64,000 nt of DNA from Chersky-840 sp050011815 (GCA_050011815.1 JBEKIJ010000008.1:45292-109291), one strand, 5' to 3'. Numbered from the stretch's first letter, positions 24,129 to 33,539 are shown. Made by a program: numbers and translations. Notes: a model not told the origin generated them from the sequence alone.

Positions 24129-25651
24129 TGGCAGAGTTGACGATCAATGCCGACGAGATCGCGGCGGCATTGCAGCGACACGTCACCGAGTACACACCCG
24201 AGGTCTCCGCCGAGCAGGTGGGGCGCATCACCGAAGTGGGTGACGGCATCGCTCGGATCAGTGGACTGCCCATGGTGGCGGTGAACGAGCTGCTGGAATT
24301 CGAGGACGGAACCCTGGGCATCGCCCTGAACCTCGACGAGGACACGGTGGGTGCCGTCGTCTTGGGCAGTGACGCCCACATCGAAGAGGAGCAGCTGGTG
24401 CGCGCCACGGGGCGCATCCTGTCGGTGCCTGTCGGCGACGGGCTCCTCGGTCGGGTCGTGAACCCCCTCGGTGAGCCCATCGACGGGAAGGGCACCATCG
24501 CCTCGACCGAGACGCGCCGGCTCGAGGTCCAGGCGCCGGGCATCGTCGCCCGGCAGCCCGTGAAGGAGCCTCTCCAGACGGGGATCAAAGCCATCGACTC
24601 CATGACCCCGATCGGTCGGGGTCAGCGCGAGTTGATCATCGGCGACCGCAAGACCGGAAAGACCACGGTGGCCGTCGACACCATCCTCAACCAGAAGGGC
24701 CTGGGGGTGAAGTGCATCTACGTCGCCATCGGCCAGAAGGGGTCGTCGGTGGCCCAGACGGTGGCCACCCTCGAGGCGCACGACGCCATGGAGTACACCG
24801 TGGTCGTCTCGGCGCCCGCGTCGGAGCCGGCCCCGTTCAAGTACATCGCCCCCTACGCCGGGTGTGCGATGGGGCAGCACTGGATGGAGAACGGCGAGCA
24901 TGCCCTCATCGTGTACGACGACCTGTCCAAGCAGGCCGAGGCGTACCGCCAGATGTCGCTGCTGCTGCGCCGGCCTCCGGGCCGTGAGGCCTACCCCGGC
25001 GATGTCTTCTACCTCCACAGTCGCCTGCTCGAGCGGGCCGCCAAGCTGTCGGACGAGCGCGGCGGCGGGTCGCTCACGGCACTCCCCATCATCGAGACCA
25101 AGGGCGGCGACGTGTCCGCTTACATCCCCACCAACGTGATCTCCATCACCGACGGCCAGATCTACCTCGAATCCGAGCTCTTCTACTCCGGGGTCCGGCC
25201 GGCCATCAACGTGGGTATCTCGGTCTCCCGCGTAGGTGGTGCCGCCCAGGTCAAGGCGATGCGCTCGGTGGCGGGGACCCTCAAGATCGACCTCGCCCAG
25301 TTCCGCGAGCTCGAGGCCTTCGCCACCTTCGGGTCCGAGCTCGACAAGGTGTCCCAAGCCCAGCTCGATCGGGGATACCGCCTCACCGAGCTGCTGAAGC
25401 AGTCCCAGAACGCCCCCATGCCGGTCGAGGAACAGGTCATCGTGATCTACGCGGGCTCCAACGGCTGGGTCGACGACGTGGCGGTGACCGAGGTGCGCCG
25501 GTTCGAGGTGGAGCTCCTCGAGTTCATGCGAGCCAACCACCCCGAGATCCTCGACTCCATCCGCAGCACCGGGGCCCTACCCGACGAGTCCGAGCTCAAG
25601 GCCGGGCTCCAGGCCTTCAAGGACACCTTCGTCGCGATCGAGGGTGACTGA
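24128..25651 (+). CDS. atpA: ATP synthase F1 subunit alpha
   Basis: A 507-residue non-catalytic nucleotide-binding subunit of the F1 head. The Walker A loop is GDRKTGKT (172-179); ALIVYDDLSKQA is the Walker B region, and VGISVSRVGGAAQ carries the arginine that reaches the catalytic site of beta. The ATG overlaps the atpH stop (TGATG), so they are coupled. Confidence 0.97.
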   Translation: MAELTINADEIAAALQRHVTEYTPEVSAEQVGRITEVGDGIARISGLPMVAVNELLEFEDGTLGIALNLDEDTVGAVVLGSDAHIEEEQLVRATGRILSVPVGDGLLGRVVNPLGEPIDGKGTIASTETRRLEVQAPGIVARQPVKEPLQTGIKAIDSMTPIGRGQRELIIGDRKTGKTTVAVDTILNQKGLGVKCIYVAIGQKGSSVAQTVATLEAHDAMEYTVVVSAPASEPAPFKYIAPYAGCAMGQHWMENGEHALIVYDDLSKQAEAYRQMSLLLRRPPGREAYPGDVFYLHSRLLERAAKLSDERGGGSLTALPIIETKGGDVSAYIPTNVISITDGQIYLESELFYSGVRPAINVGISVSRVGGAAQVKAMRSVAGTLKIDLAQFRELEAFATFGSELDKVSQAQLDRGYRLTELLKQSQNAPMPVEEQVIVIYAGSNGWVDDVAVTEVRRFEVELLEFMRANHPEILDSIRSTGALPDESELKAGLQAFKDTFVAIEGD

Positions 25652-25654
25652 GCG

Positions 25655-26569
25655 GTGGCCGGTGGCCAGGAGAAGGTGCTGCGGCGGCGCATCCGCACCG
25701 TCCAGTCGACCAAGAAGATCACGCGGGCCTTCGAGCTGATCGCGGCATCCCAGATCGTGCGGGCCCAGAATCGCCTGACCGGGTTCCGCCCCTACCTGAA
25801 GGGGATCACCGAGATCCTCGCCGAGGCGGCGGCCGATGCGGGGCACACCGCCGGCAGGGTGCTCGGTGTGCCCGAATCGCCGCAGCGCGTCCTGGTGTTG
25901 GCGGTCGTCGCCGATCGCGGGCTGTGCGGTGCGTACAACGCCAACGTCCTTCGTCTCGCCGAGCGGACGGTGCGGGGCTTCGAGGCATCCTCGGTCGACA
26001 ACGTGCTCATGGGCATCGGGCGCAAGGCCCAGTCCTACTTCCGGTTCCGCCGCATCGCGGTGGAGGAGTCGTTCTCGGGTTTCTCGGACCGACCCACCTT
26101 CGAAGACGCCCGCCGCGTCGCCGACGCCGTCACGCCCCTCTTCCTCTCCGAGGAGGTCGACCAGGTCCTCATCGTCTCGACCCGGTTCGTGTCGGCCGGC
26201 ACCCAGGTGGTCGAGACGCGCCAGCTCCTACCTCTGCCCGAGCCGACGGGCGACGCAAGTGGCGACGACGAACCGCCACGACGCGAGGGGTACACGGAGT
26301 TCGAGCCCGAGTCCCCCGACCTCCTGGTGGAGCTGGTGCCGCGCTACGTCGAGGCGACCGTGTTCGGTGCGCTGCTCGAGGCCGCCGCCAGCGAGCACAC
26401 GGCACGGCAGCGGGCCATGGCCGCCGCCACCGAGAACGCCGACGAGCTGGCCAAGACCCTCACCCGGGACATGAACCGCGCTCGTCAGGACGCCATCACG
26501 ACCGAGATCATGGAGATCGTCGGGGGAGCCGAGGCACTGCGCCAGGCCGCCGCCGCCAAGACGGAATAG
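25655..26569 (+). CDS. atpG: ATP synthase F1 subunit gamma
   Basis: The 304-residue central shaft of F1. The N-terminal helix (VLRRRIRTVQSTKKITRAFELIA in two pieces) and the C-terminal helix (NADELAKTLTRDMNRARQ, ITTEIMEIVGGAEAL) form the coiled coil; DRGLCGAYNANV is the family block. The segment DASGDDEPPRREGYTEF near residues 196-213 is an acidic insertion in the globular part. A GTG start lies 3 bases after atpA. Confidence 0.95.
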   Translation: MAGGQEKVLRRRIRTVQSTKKITRAFELIAASQIVRAQNRLTGFRPYLKGITEILAEAAADAGHTAGRVLGVPESPQRVLVLAVVADRGLCGAYNANVLRLAERTVRGFEASSVDNVLMGIGRKAQSYFRFRRIAVEESFSGFSDRPTFEDARRVADAVTPLFLSEEVDQVLIVSTRFVSAGTQVVETRQLLPLPEPTGDASGDDEPPRREGYTEFEPESPDLLVELVPRYVEATVFGALLEAAASEHTARQRAMAAATENADELAKTLTRDMNRARQDAITTEIMEIVGGAEALRQAAAAKTE

Positions 26570-26583
26570 GAAGCAAGGACATC

Positions 26584-28041
26584 ATGACAACCACGCTCAC
26601 CCAGCCCACCACCAGCGACAACGGACACCGCCCCGAGGGACGGGTGGTCGCCATCGCGGGGCCGGTCGTCGACGTCGAGTTCCCCCCGCACGCGCTGCCC
26701 GAGATCAACATGGCCGTCGAGATGGACCTCGACCTCGAAGGCAACAAGGTCACCGTGACCGCCGAGGTGGCCCAGCAGATCGGCGAGGGTCGGGTCCGGT
26801 GCATCTGCCTCAAGGCCACCGACGGCCTGCACCGGGGCACGCCGGTGCGCAACCTGGGGCGTGGACTGGCGGTCCCGGTGGGAGACGCCACGCTCGGCCA
26901 TGTCTTCAACGTCCTCGGCGAGGCGCTCGACACCGACGACATCGGGGCGGTCGAGGACCGGTGGGAGATCCACCGCGACTCCCCGGCTTTCGACCAGCTC
27001 GAGCCACGCGCCCTCATGTTCGAGACGGGGATCAAGGTCATCGACCTGCTCGAGCCGTACGTGCAGGGCGGCAAGATCGGCCTGTTCGGGGGAGCGGGCG
27101 TCGGCAAGACCGTGCTCATCCAGGAGATGATCAACCGGGTGGCCCTCAACCACGGCGGTGTGTCGGTGTTCGCCGGGGTGGGGGAGCGCACCCGTGAGGG
27201 GACCGATCTCTGGCTCGAGATGCAGGAGTCGGGCGTCATCGAGAAGGCCGCCCTGGTCTACGGGCAGATGGACGAGCCCCCCGGGGTCCGCCTCCGGGTG
27301 GGGCTGGCCGCGCTCACCATGGCCGAGTACTTCCGGGACGTGAAGAACCAGGACGTCTTGTTGTTCATCGACAACATCTTCCGCTTCGTCCAAGCCGGAT
27401 CCGAGGTGTCGACCCTGCTCGGTCGCATGCCCTCGGCCGTGGGCTACCAACCCACCCTGGCCGACGAGATGGGCGAGCTCCAAGAGCGCATCACCTCGAC
27501 CAGGGGACGCTCGATCACCTCCCTCCAGGCGGTGTACGTGCCCGCCGACGACTACACCGACCCGGCGCCGTTCACGACGTTCACGCACCTCGACGCCACC
27601 ACCGAGCTGTCCCGGCAGATCGCCTCGTTGGGGATCTATCCCGCCGTCGACCCCCTGGCGTCGACGTCGAACATCCTCGCTCCCGAGATCGTCGGTGATC
27701 GGCACTACGACGTGGCCCGCCGGGTGCAGGTCGTCCTGCAGCGATCCCGCGAGCTCGCCGACATCATCGCCATCCTGGGTCTCGACGAGCTGTCCGAAGA
27801 GGACCGGCTCATCGTGAACAGGGCCCGCAAGATCCAGCGCTTCCTGTCCCAGCCGTTCAACGTCGGTGAGGTGTTCACGGGCCTCAAGGGCGTGACCGTG
27901 CCGATCGCCGAGACCGTGGAGTCATTCGAGGTGCTGCTCAACGGGGACCTCGACGACGTGCCTGAGCAGGCCTTCCTGAACGTGGGCGGCGTCGACTCCG
28001 TGCTCGAGAAGGCGCGGACGCTCGAAGCCGGCAGCGAGTAG
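26584..28041 (+). CDS. atpD: ATP synthase F1 subunit beta
   Basis: The catalytic subunit, 485 residues. The P-loop is GGAGVGKT (169-176). GERTREG holds the catalytic Glu, LLFIDNIFRFVQAG is Walker B, and the DELSEED equivalent LDELSEED near 400 contacts gamma. AAGCAAGGA precedes the ATG. The gene order A-G-D-C is the usual bacterial one. Confidence 0.98.
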   Translation: MTTTLTQPTTSDNGHRPEGRVVAIAGPVVDVEFPPHALPEINMAVEMDLDLEGNKVTVTAEVAQQIGEGRVRCICLKATDGLHRGTPVRNLGRGLAVPVGDATLGHVFNVLGEALDTDDIGAVEDRWEIHRDSPAFDQLEPRALMFETGIKVIDLLEPYVQGGKIGLFGGAGVGKTVLIQEMINRVALNHGGVSVFAGVGERTREGTDLWLEMQESGVIEKAALVYGQMDEPPGVRLRVGLAALTMAEYFRDVKNQDVLLFIDNIFRFVQAGSEVSTLLGRMPSAVGYQPTLADEMGELQERITSTRGRSITSLQAVYVPADDYTDPAPFTTFTHLDATTELSRQIASLGIYPAVDPLASTSNILAPEIVGDRHYDVARRVQVVLQRSRELADIIAILGLDELSEEDRLIVNRARKIQRFLSQPFNVGEVFTGLKGVTVPIAETVESFEVLLNGDLDDVPEQAFLNVGGVDSVLEKARTLEAGSE

Positions 28042-28052
28042 GCGCGGTTCCG

Positions 28053-28514
28053 ATGGCGACCTTCGAGGCCACCCTTCTCACCCCGGAGCGGACCCTGCTC
28101 GAGGAGGAGGTGCAGATCGTCTTCCTGCGCACCGACACCGGTGACAGCGCTTACATGCCGGGCCACACGCCCCTGATCGGTGCCATCGTCCCTGGTCTGG
28201 TCCGGTTCCAGCTCGAAGGGGGCACCGAGGAACGCGCCGCCGTCCACGGCGGGTTCGTCCAGGTCGAAGGCGACCACGTCACCGTCCTGGCACCGATCGC
28301 CGAACTGGCCCAGGACATCGACGTCGACCGGGCCCGGCGCGCCCTCGAGGCCGCCACCCAACAGGTCGCCGAGCTGGCCGGGACGCGCTCGGGGACGGGC
28401 GACGGCGGCGAGGAAGCCCCGACGGACCGGGCCCTCGAAGAGGCCGAGGCCGCCCAGCGCCGGGCCGAGGTCCGCCTCGAGGTGGCCGGGGCCGGCGACG
28501 GGCGAGGAGCCTGA
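28053..28514 (+). CDS. atpC: ATP synthase F1 subunit epsilon
   Basis: A 153-residue rotor subunit that can inhibit ATP hydrolysis. The beta-sandwich (TLLTPERTLLEEEVQ, PGHTPLIGAIVPG) is complete. The C-terminal helical part has a Gly/Thr-rich stretch (GTRSGTGDGGEEAPTD) between its two helices, longer than in most homologues. It ends the atp operon, and the next gene is convergent. Confidence 0.93.
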   Translation: MATFEATLLTPERTLLEEEVQIVFLRTDTGDSAYMPGHTPLIGAIVPGLVRFQLEGGTEERAAVHGGFVQVEGDHVTVLAPIAELAQDIDVDRARRALEAATQQVAELAGTRSGTGDGGEEAPTDRALEEAEAAQRRAEVRLEVAGAGDGRGA

Positions 28515-28527
28515 CCGCCCCGACGGG

Positions 28528-29268
28528 CTAGGGCTTCGGCCGGCGCGCCGAGACCCGGTGCCGTGCCGCGAAGGGCACGGCGAAGGCGGGGTTGTCCAGC
28601 AGCTCGATCATGGCGTCATAGCTGGCGTCAGAGACGGTGCTCCGGCCGAGCGACTCCATGTGGGCGGCGTCGGTCACGATGGGCCGAATGGACTCGAGGG
28701 TCTGGCGCCAGAACGCCGCACCCGGAGAGGCGCCGACGAGCAGGTCCTCCCGCACGTCGTCGTGGACATCGGTGAAGCCCAGGGCCACGAGCCGCGCCGC
28801 CAGGGTGCGCGCCCATGTCCAGTTGGCGACCAGGGGCAGCATCACGTCGCGGAACGGGGTGGGAATGTCCGCGGTGGACGCCGCGTACTGCGCCGGGGCC
28901 CCGTCGGTCTCCTCGAACAGGACCACCGCCCCGGGGCGCAAGGCCCGGACCAGGCGCTCCACGACGATGTCGGGGTCTTCGAGGTGCATGAGCACCGATC
29001 GCGAGTGCGCCAGGTCGAAGCATGACGACCCGAATGACATGACCATCAGGTCACCCTGGACGACGGTGACGTTCGAACGCGTCCCGAGCTCCTCCAGCAG
29101 CGTCGTGTCGCGGTCGATGGCGGTCACCCAACCACTCTCGCCCACCCTGTCCGACAGCCACTGCGCCACCGAGCCTGCGCCGGCCCCGAGCTCGGCGCAC
29201 CGCCATCCCGGCGCCACGCCCAGCCGTTCGAATTGCCGGATGGTGGAGGCGTCGTGCAGCGACTGCAA
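28528..29268 (-). CDS. SAM-dependent methyltransferase (possible defective or unusual start)
   Basis: A class I methyltransferase of the UbiE/Methyltransf_11-25 kind. The SAM loop is CAELGAGAGSVAQWL, and DLAHSRSVLMHLEDPD and LRPGAVVLFEE are typical. The acceptor is unknown. The only normal start codon is TTG at 29268, yet the reading frame upstream continues with the family-like sequence YPLRNAAPEEAARLGT (about 29316-29269). No ATG, GTG or TTG lies in frame there back into glpX; only a CTG at 29337 could start the full form. The gene follows glpX closely and is convergent with atpC. Either a rare CTG start, a truncated product or a start-codon loss is possible. Confidence 0.75.
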   Translation of the reverse strand: MQSLHDASTIRQFERLGVAPGWRCAELGAGAGSVAQWLSDRVGESGWVTAIDRDTTLLEELGTRSNVTVVQGDLMVMSFGSSCFDLAHSRSVLMHLEDPDIVVERLVRALRPGAVVLFEETDGAPAQYAASTADIPTPFRDVMLPLVANWTWARTLAARLVALGFTDVHDDVREDLLVGASPGAAFWRQTLESIRPIVTDAAHMESLGRSTVSDASYDAMIELLDNPAFAVPFAARHRVSARRPKP

Positions 29269-29351
29269 TGTCCCGAGACGTGCCGCCTCCTCGGGAGCGG
29301 CGTTGCGCAGGGGGTACCGGCTCGGTGACGTGGGCAGTGTCGTGTCCCGGG

Positions 29352-30347
29352 CTAGCCGAACTCGACCTGGCTGTACTCGCGCAGCTTGTGCAGGGCGTGG
29401 CGTGCGTTCACGAACCGCACGGTCCCCGACTGCGAGCGCATCACGAGGGATTGGGTGTTGACGCCGTAGTCGGCGTAGCGCACCCCCTGGAGGAGCTCGC
29501 CGTCGGTGACGGCGGTGGCCGCGAAGAAGCAGTTGTCACCCTTCACGAGGTCGTCGGTGGTGAGGACGGAGTCGAGGTCGTATCCCGCCGCGATGGCCGC
29601 TTGCCGCTCGTCGTCGTCGCGGGCGAACAGACGACCCTGGATCTCGCCCCCCATGCACTTGAGGGCCGCCGCCGCGATGACCCCTTCGGGTGTCCCGCCG
29701 ATGCCGTACAGGACATCGACCCCCGAGTCGGGCCAGGCCACCGAGATGGCGCCGGCCACATCCCCGTCGGATATGAGCTTGATGCGGGCCCCGCTGGCGC
29801 GCACCTCCTCGATGAGCTCGCGGTGACGAGGCCGGTCGAGGATGACGACGGTCACGTCTCGCAGGGACTTGCTGAGCGCCTTGGCCACGGCCTCGAGGTT
29901 CTCGGAGGGCGAGCGGCGTACGTCCACCGACCCCACCGCTTTGGGCCCGACCGCCAGCTTCTCCATGTAGACACAGGGGCCCGGGTTGAACATGGTGCCC
30001 CGGTCCGACACGGCGATCACCGCCAGAGCCCCAGCCCGCCCGAGCGAGGTCAGGCTGGTCCCGTCGACGGGGTCGACGGCGATATCGGTCAGGGGAGGGG
30101 ACCCGTCTCCGATGCGCTCGCCGTTGTAGAGCATGGGCGCGTGGTCCTTCTCACCCTCGCCGATCACGACCACACCGTCCATGGCCACGGTCTGCAGCAC
30201 GACCCGCATGGCCTGCACGGCGGCACCGTCGGCGCCTTCTTTGTCCCCCCGTCCCATCCACCGCCCCGCGGCCATGGCGGCGGCTTCGGTGACGCGGACC
30301 AACTCCATGGCCAGGTTGCGGTCGGGTGCGCGGGGGTTGGGCGCCAC
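29352..30347 (-). CDS. glpX: Fructose-1,6-bisphosphatase, class II (GlpX)
   Basis: It hydrolyses fructose-1,6-bisphosphate to fructose-6-phosphate in gluconeogenesis. The metal-binding block is AVDPVDGTSLTSLG, with GEGEKDHAPML before it; LYGIGGTPEGVIAAAALKCMGG and the C-terminal DGELLQGVRY are class II signatures. The GTG at 30347 gives 331 residues, the usual size; the frame is open for 39 more codons upstream but these are not conserved, and an internal ATG at 30302 is also possible. It is divergent from the mutase gene. GlpX is the main FBPase of actinobacteria. Confidence 0.94.
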   Translation of the reverse strand: MAPNPRAPDRNLAMELVRVTEAAAMAAGRWMGRGDKEGADGAAVQAMRVVLQTVAMDGVVVIGEGEKDHAPMLYNGERIGDGSPPLTDIAVDPVDGTSLTSLGRAGALAVIAVSDRGTMFNPGPCVYMEKLAVGPKAVGSVDVRRSPSENLEAVAKALSKSLRDVTVVILDRPRHRELIEEVRASGARIKLISDGDVAGAISVAWPDSGVDVLYGIGGTPEGVIAAAALKCMGGEIQGRLFARDDDERQAAIAAGYDLDSVLTTDDLVKGDNCFFAATAVTDGELLQGVRYADYGVNTQSLVMRSQSGTVRFVNARHALHKLREYSQVEFG

Positions 30348-30501
30348 GACCTGACCATAACGCGCTCCGTACGCATCGGGCGCCTCCGTCCGCCGATTCC
30401 GGGGCGAGACGGGGTCACAGCCTGGGGAATCGGATGCTGAGCCCGATGCGCCTCGCGTCGCCACCCAGGGAGTTGGTCCGAGAATGCCGGGGGAGGACCG
30501 T

Positions 30502-30507
30502 TAGGCT
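30502..30507 (+). promoter_or_regulatory. TANNNT -10 box for the acyl-CoA mutase gene
   Basis: TAGGCT ends 7 bases before the ATG at 30515, consistent with a leaderless transcript. Confidence 0.45.
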
Positions 30508-30514
30508 TGAGCGC

Positions 30515-32200
30515 ATGGACACCCCACCCCACGAGGACCTCGACGAGGGCCGAGCGCGGTGGCAGGAGGCCTACGAGGCGTCGACCCTGCGGGACGCCGA
30601 TTTCGAAACGATGTCGGGCATCAGGCTCGAGCCGGTGTACGGGCCGGCCGATTGGCCCGAGGACCAGGTGCCCGAGCGCCTGGGCTGGCCCGGCGTCCCC
30701 CCCTACACCCGGGGACCCCACGCCTCGATGTACCGCTCGAAGCTCTGGACCATGCGGCTGTTCGCCGGATTCGGCACCGCCGAGGACACCAACGTGCGCT
30801 TCCGCGAGCTCCTGCGGGCGGGAAGCGGGGGATTGTCGGTGGCCTTCGACCTTCCCACCCTCATGGGTCGTGACTCCGACGATCCCCTCACCGAGGGCGA
30901 GGTGGGGCGGTGCGGCGTGGCCGTTGACACCCTCGCCGACGCCGAGGACCTCTTCGCCGGGATCGACCTGGGGTCGGTGACGACGTCCATGACGATCAAC
31001 TCGCCCGCCCCCATCCTCCTGGCCATGTACGTGGGGGCCGCCGAGCAGGCCGGCGTGGCCCGGCGCGCCCTCGGGGGAACGCTGCAGAACGACATCCTGA
31101 AGGAGTACCAGGCCCAGAAGGAGTACATCTTCCCGCCGCGGCCGTCGATGCGCCTCGTGGTCGACGTCGTGCGGTTCTGTGCCGCCGAGATGCCGAAGTT
31201 CCATCCGGTGTCGGTGTCGGGCTATCACATCCGCGAAGCGGGAGCCACGGCCGCCCAGGAGCTCGCCTTCACCCTCGCCAACGGGTTCGCCTACGTCGAG
31301 GCCGTCGTGGCCGCCGGTCTGGCCGTCGACGAGTTCGCTCCTCAGTTGAGCTTCTTCTTCAACGCCCATCTCGACTTCTTCGAGGAGATCGCCAAGTACC
31401 GCGCCGCGCGCCGCATCTGGGCGCGTTGGATGGCCAACCGCTACCGGGCGTCCTCGCCGAGGTCGTTGCAGCTCCGGTTCCACACCCAGACCGCAGGCGT
31501 CTCGCTCACCGCCCAGCAGCCCGAGGTGAACATCGTCCGCACCGCCATCGAGGCGCTCGCCGGGGTGCTCGGGGGGACCCAGAGCCTCCACACCAACTCG
31601 ATGGACGAGGTGCTGGCTCTGCCCACCGAGAAGGCGGCCCGCATCGCACTGCGGACCCAGCAGGTCATCGCGCACGAGACCGGTGTGGCCAACGTGTCGG
31701 ACCCGCTCGGTGGTTCGTGGTTCGTGGAGTCGCTCACCGACGAGATCGAACGCCAGGCCGAGGAGATCTTCGCCCGGCTCGACGAGTGGGGTCAGGGCTC
31801 GATGCTCGAAGGTGTCCTGCACGGGATCGAGAACAACTGGTTCCAAGGCGAGATCGCCGACGCCGCCTACGTGTTCCAGCGCAAGGTGGCCACGGGCCGG
31901 CGGGTCGTCGTCGGAGTGAACGATTTCATGGAGGGGAGCGAGGAGCCCGCCCCTCCCACCCTGCACATCGGGCCCGAGGTGGACGAGGCCCAACGCAAGC
32001 GCCTGTCGGGGGTCCGCCAGCGTCGCGACCAGCGAGATGTCGACGCCAAGCTGGCCGTGGTGGCGGCCGACGCCGCTGTCGCCGACGTGAACCTCATGCC
32101 CGCCATACTCGAGGCCGCCCGCGCCTACGCCACCGTGGGCGAGATCGTGGGGGCTCTGGCCTCGGTGTTCGGCCGCTGGGCCGAGAACCCGGTCGTCTGA
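30515..32200 (+). CDS. Acyl-CoA mutase large subunit (isobutyryl-CoA mutase-like)
   Basis: The 561-residue substrate-binding half of a coenzyme-B12 acyl-CoA mutase: GGLSVAFDLPTLMG, GTLQNDILKEY, SGYHIREAG with the cofactor-contacting His, and QSLHTNSMDEVLALPT. No B12-binding domain is attached, so it needs a separate small subunit that is not in this window. Residues that set substrate choice are Phe83 (Tyr89 in P. shermanii methylmalonyl-CoA mutase) and Gln201 (Arg207 there), with Ala110 where 2-hydroxyisobutyryl-CoA mutase has Asp. That set is the one I know from isobutyryl-CoA mutase. The meaB chaperone gene is two genes downstream. Confidence 0.9.
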   Translation: MDTPPHEDLDEGRARWQEAYEASTLRDADFETMSGIRLEPVYGPADWPEDQVPERLGWPGVPPYTRGPHASMYRSKLWTMRLFAGFGTAEDTNVRFRELLRAGSGGLSVAFDLPTLMGRDSDDPLTEGEVGRCGVAVDTLADAEDLFAGIDLGSVTTSMTINSPAPILLAMYVGAAEQAGVARRALGGTLQNDILKEYQAQKEYIFPPRPSMRLVVDVVRFCAAEMPKFHPVSVSGYHIREAGATAAQELAFTLANGFAYVEAVVAAGLAVDEFAPQLSFFFNAHLDFFEEIAKYRAARRIWARWMANRYRASSPRSLQLRFHTQTAGVSLTAQQPEVNIVRTAIEALAGVLGGTQSLHTNSMDEVLALPTEKAARIALRTQQVIAHETGVANVSDPLGGSWFVESLTDEIERQAEEIFARLDEWGQGSMLEGVLHGIENNWFQGEIADAAYVFQRKVATGRRVVVGVNDFMEGSEEPAPPTLHIGPEVDEAQRKRLSGVRQRRDQRDVDAKLAVVAADAAVADVNLMPAILEAARAYATVGEIVGALASVFGRWAENPVV

Positions 32201-32214
32201 TCAGGTTGGGCCCG

Positions 32215-33504
32215 GTGGACCGCTTCGTCGTGCGCCCCGGAGGGCCGCTGCACGGGACGGTGCGCGCCGGCGGTGCCAAGAACTCCTCGCTCAAGCTGAT
32301 GGCGGCATGCCTGTTGGCGCCGGGTCGGCACGTCCTGGCGGACGTCCCCCGCATCGTGGACGTCGAGATCATGTCCGAGGTGCTCGGCGCCATCGGCGCC
32401 CGGGTGGTCCGTGAGCCCGACCGGGCCGACGGGGAGCCGGGGGATCTGGTCATCGACACACCCGCCGTGCTCGTGCCCGAAGCGCCCTATGAGCTCGTCG
32501 AGAGGATGCGCGCCTCGGTGGTGGTGCTGGGGCCCCTGTTGGCCCGCTCGGGACGGGCCAGCGTGTCGCTCCCCGGCGGTGACGACTTCGGGAACAGACC
32601 CATCGACATCCACCTCCACGGCTTGTCGAGTCTGGGTGCGGTGTTCCAGACGGTGCACGGCAACATCGAGGGGCGTGTGCCGGGGTGGCCCGACGGCCGG
32701 CTGGTCGGGCAGCGCATCGTCTTCGAGTACCCCAGCCACACCGCCACCGACAACGTCCTCATGGCGGCGGTGCTCGCCAAGGGGACCACGGTGATCGAGA
32801 ACGCGGCACGCGAGCCCGAGGTGTCGGACCTCGCTTCCTTCTTGGCCCACATGGGGGCGCACATCCGGGGGGCGGGAACCTCGCACATCGAGGTCGACGG
32901 CGTCGATGAGCTGCGTCCGGGGCCCGACCCCCATCGGGTGATCCCCGACCGGGTGGTGGCGGCCACGTTGTTGTCCGCCGTCGCCATGGCCGGGGGCGAG
33001 ATCGTCATCGAGGACGGGCGGCCCGACCACATGGACATGGTCCTGCGCAAGATGGGTGAGATCGGAGTGACGGTGACCCAGAGCCCCGAGGGGATGCGGG
33101 CCGCGGCCAGTGGTCGGCTCCACAGTGTCGACGTGGCCACCCTCCCGTACCCGGGGGTGGCCACCGACTACAAGCCCTTCCTGGTGACGATGCTGTCTGT
33201 GGCCGACGGGGTCGGGATCGTCACCGAGAACCTCTTCTCGGGACGCTTCCGCTACGTCGACGAGCTGCGACGCATGGGTGCCGACATCCGTACCGAGGGA
33301 CACCACGCCGTGGTGCGCGGCGTGCGGCGGCTCTCGGGCGCGCCGGTGCGTGCTCCGGACCTGCGAGCGGGCGCCGCCCTCGTCCTGGCCGGGATGATGG
33401 CCGAGGGCGAGACCGTCGTGACCGACGCCCAGCACATCGACCGGGGTTACGAGGACCTGGCCGCCACGCTCAGCTCGCTGGGCGCGGACGTGACCCGCGC
33501 CTGA
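32215..33504 (+). CDS. murA: UDP-GlcNAc 1-carboxyvinyltransferase, Cys-to-Asp active site
   Basis: It adds enolpyruvate from PEP to UDP-GlcNAc, the first committed step of peptidoglycan synthesis. The 429-residue protein has RAGGAKNSSLKL at the N-terminus (catalytic Lys/Asn) and YPSHTATDNVLMAA, and RFRYVDELRRMGA near the end. The loop that carries Cys115 in E. coli reads PGGDDFGNRP, with Asp123 in the Cys position. That change, also found in mycobacteria and chlamydiae, prevents alkylation by fosfomycin. A GTG at 32215 is preferred over TTG 32206; AGG lies 9 bases upstream. It sits between the mutase and meaB. Confidence 0.95.
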   Translation: MDRFVVRPGGPLHGTVRAGGAKNSSLKLMAACLLAPGRHVLADVPRIVDVEIMSEVLGAIGARVVREPDRADGEPGDLVIDTPAVLVPEAPYELVERMRASVVVLGPLLARSGRASVSLPGGDDFGNRPIDIHLHGLSSLGAVFQTVHGNIEGRVPGWPDGRLVGQRIVFEYPSHTATDNVLMAAVLAKGTTVIENAAREPEVSDLASFLAHMGAHIRGAGTSHIEVDGVDELRPGPDPHRVIPDRVVAATLLSAVAMAGGEIVIEDGRPDHMDMVLRKMGEIGVTVTQSPEGMRAAASGRLHSVDVATLPYPGVATDYKPFLVTMLSVADGVGIVTENLFSGRFRYVDELRRMGADIRTEGHHAVVRGVRRLSGAPVRAPDLRAGAALVLAGMMAEGETVVTDAQHIDRGYEDLAATLSSLGADVTRA

Positions 33505-33539
33505 CCCGGGCCCGTCCCGCCTACGCTCCGGGCACTGTC

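Noticed and set aside
29268..29337. Calling the methyltransferase a definite pseudogene
   Set aside because: The body of the gene is intact, with no stop or frameshift; a CTG start or a TTG start of a shorter form remains possible.
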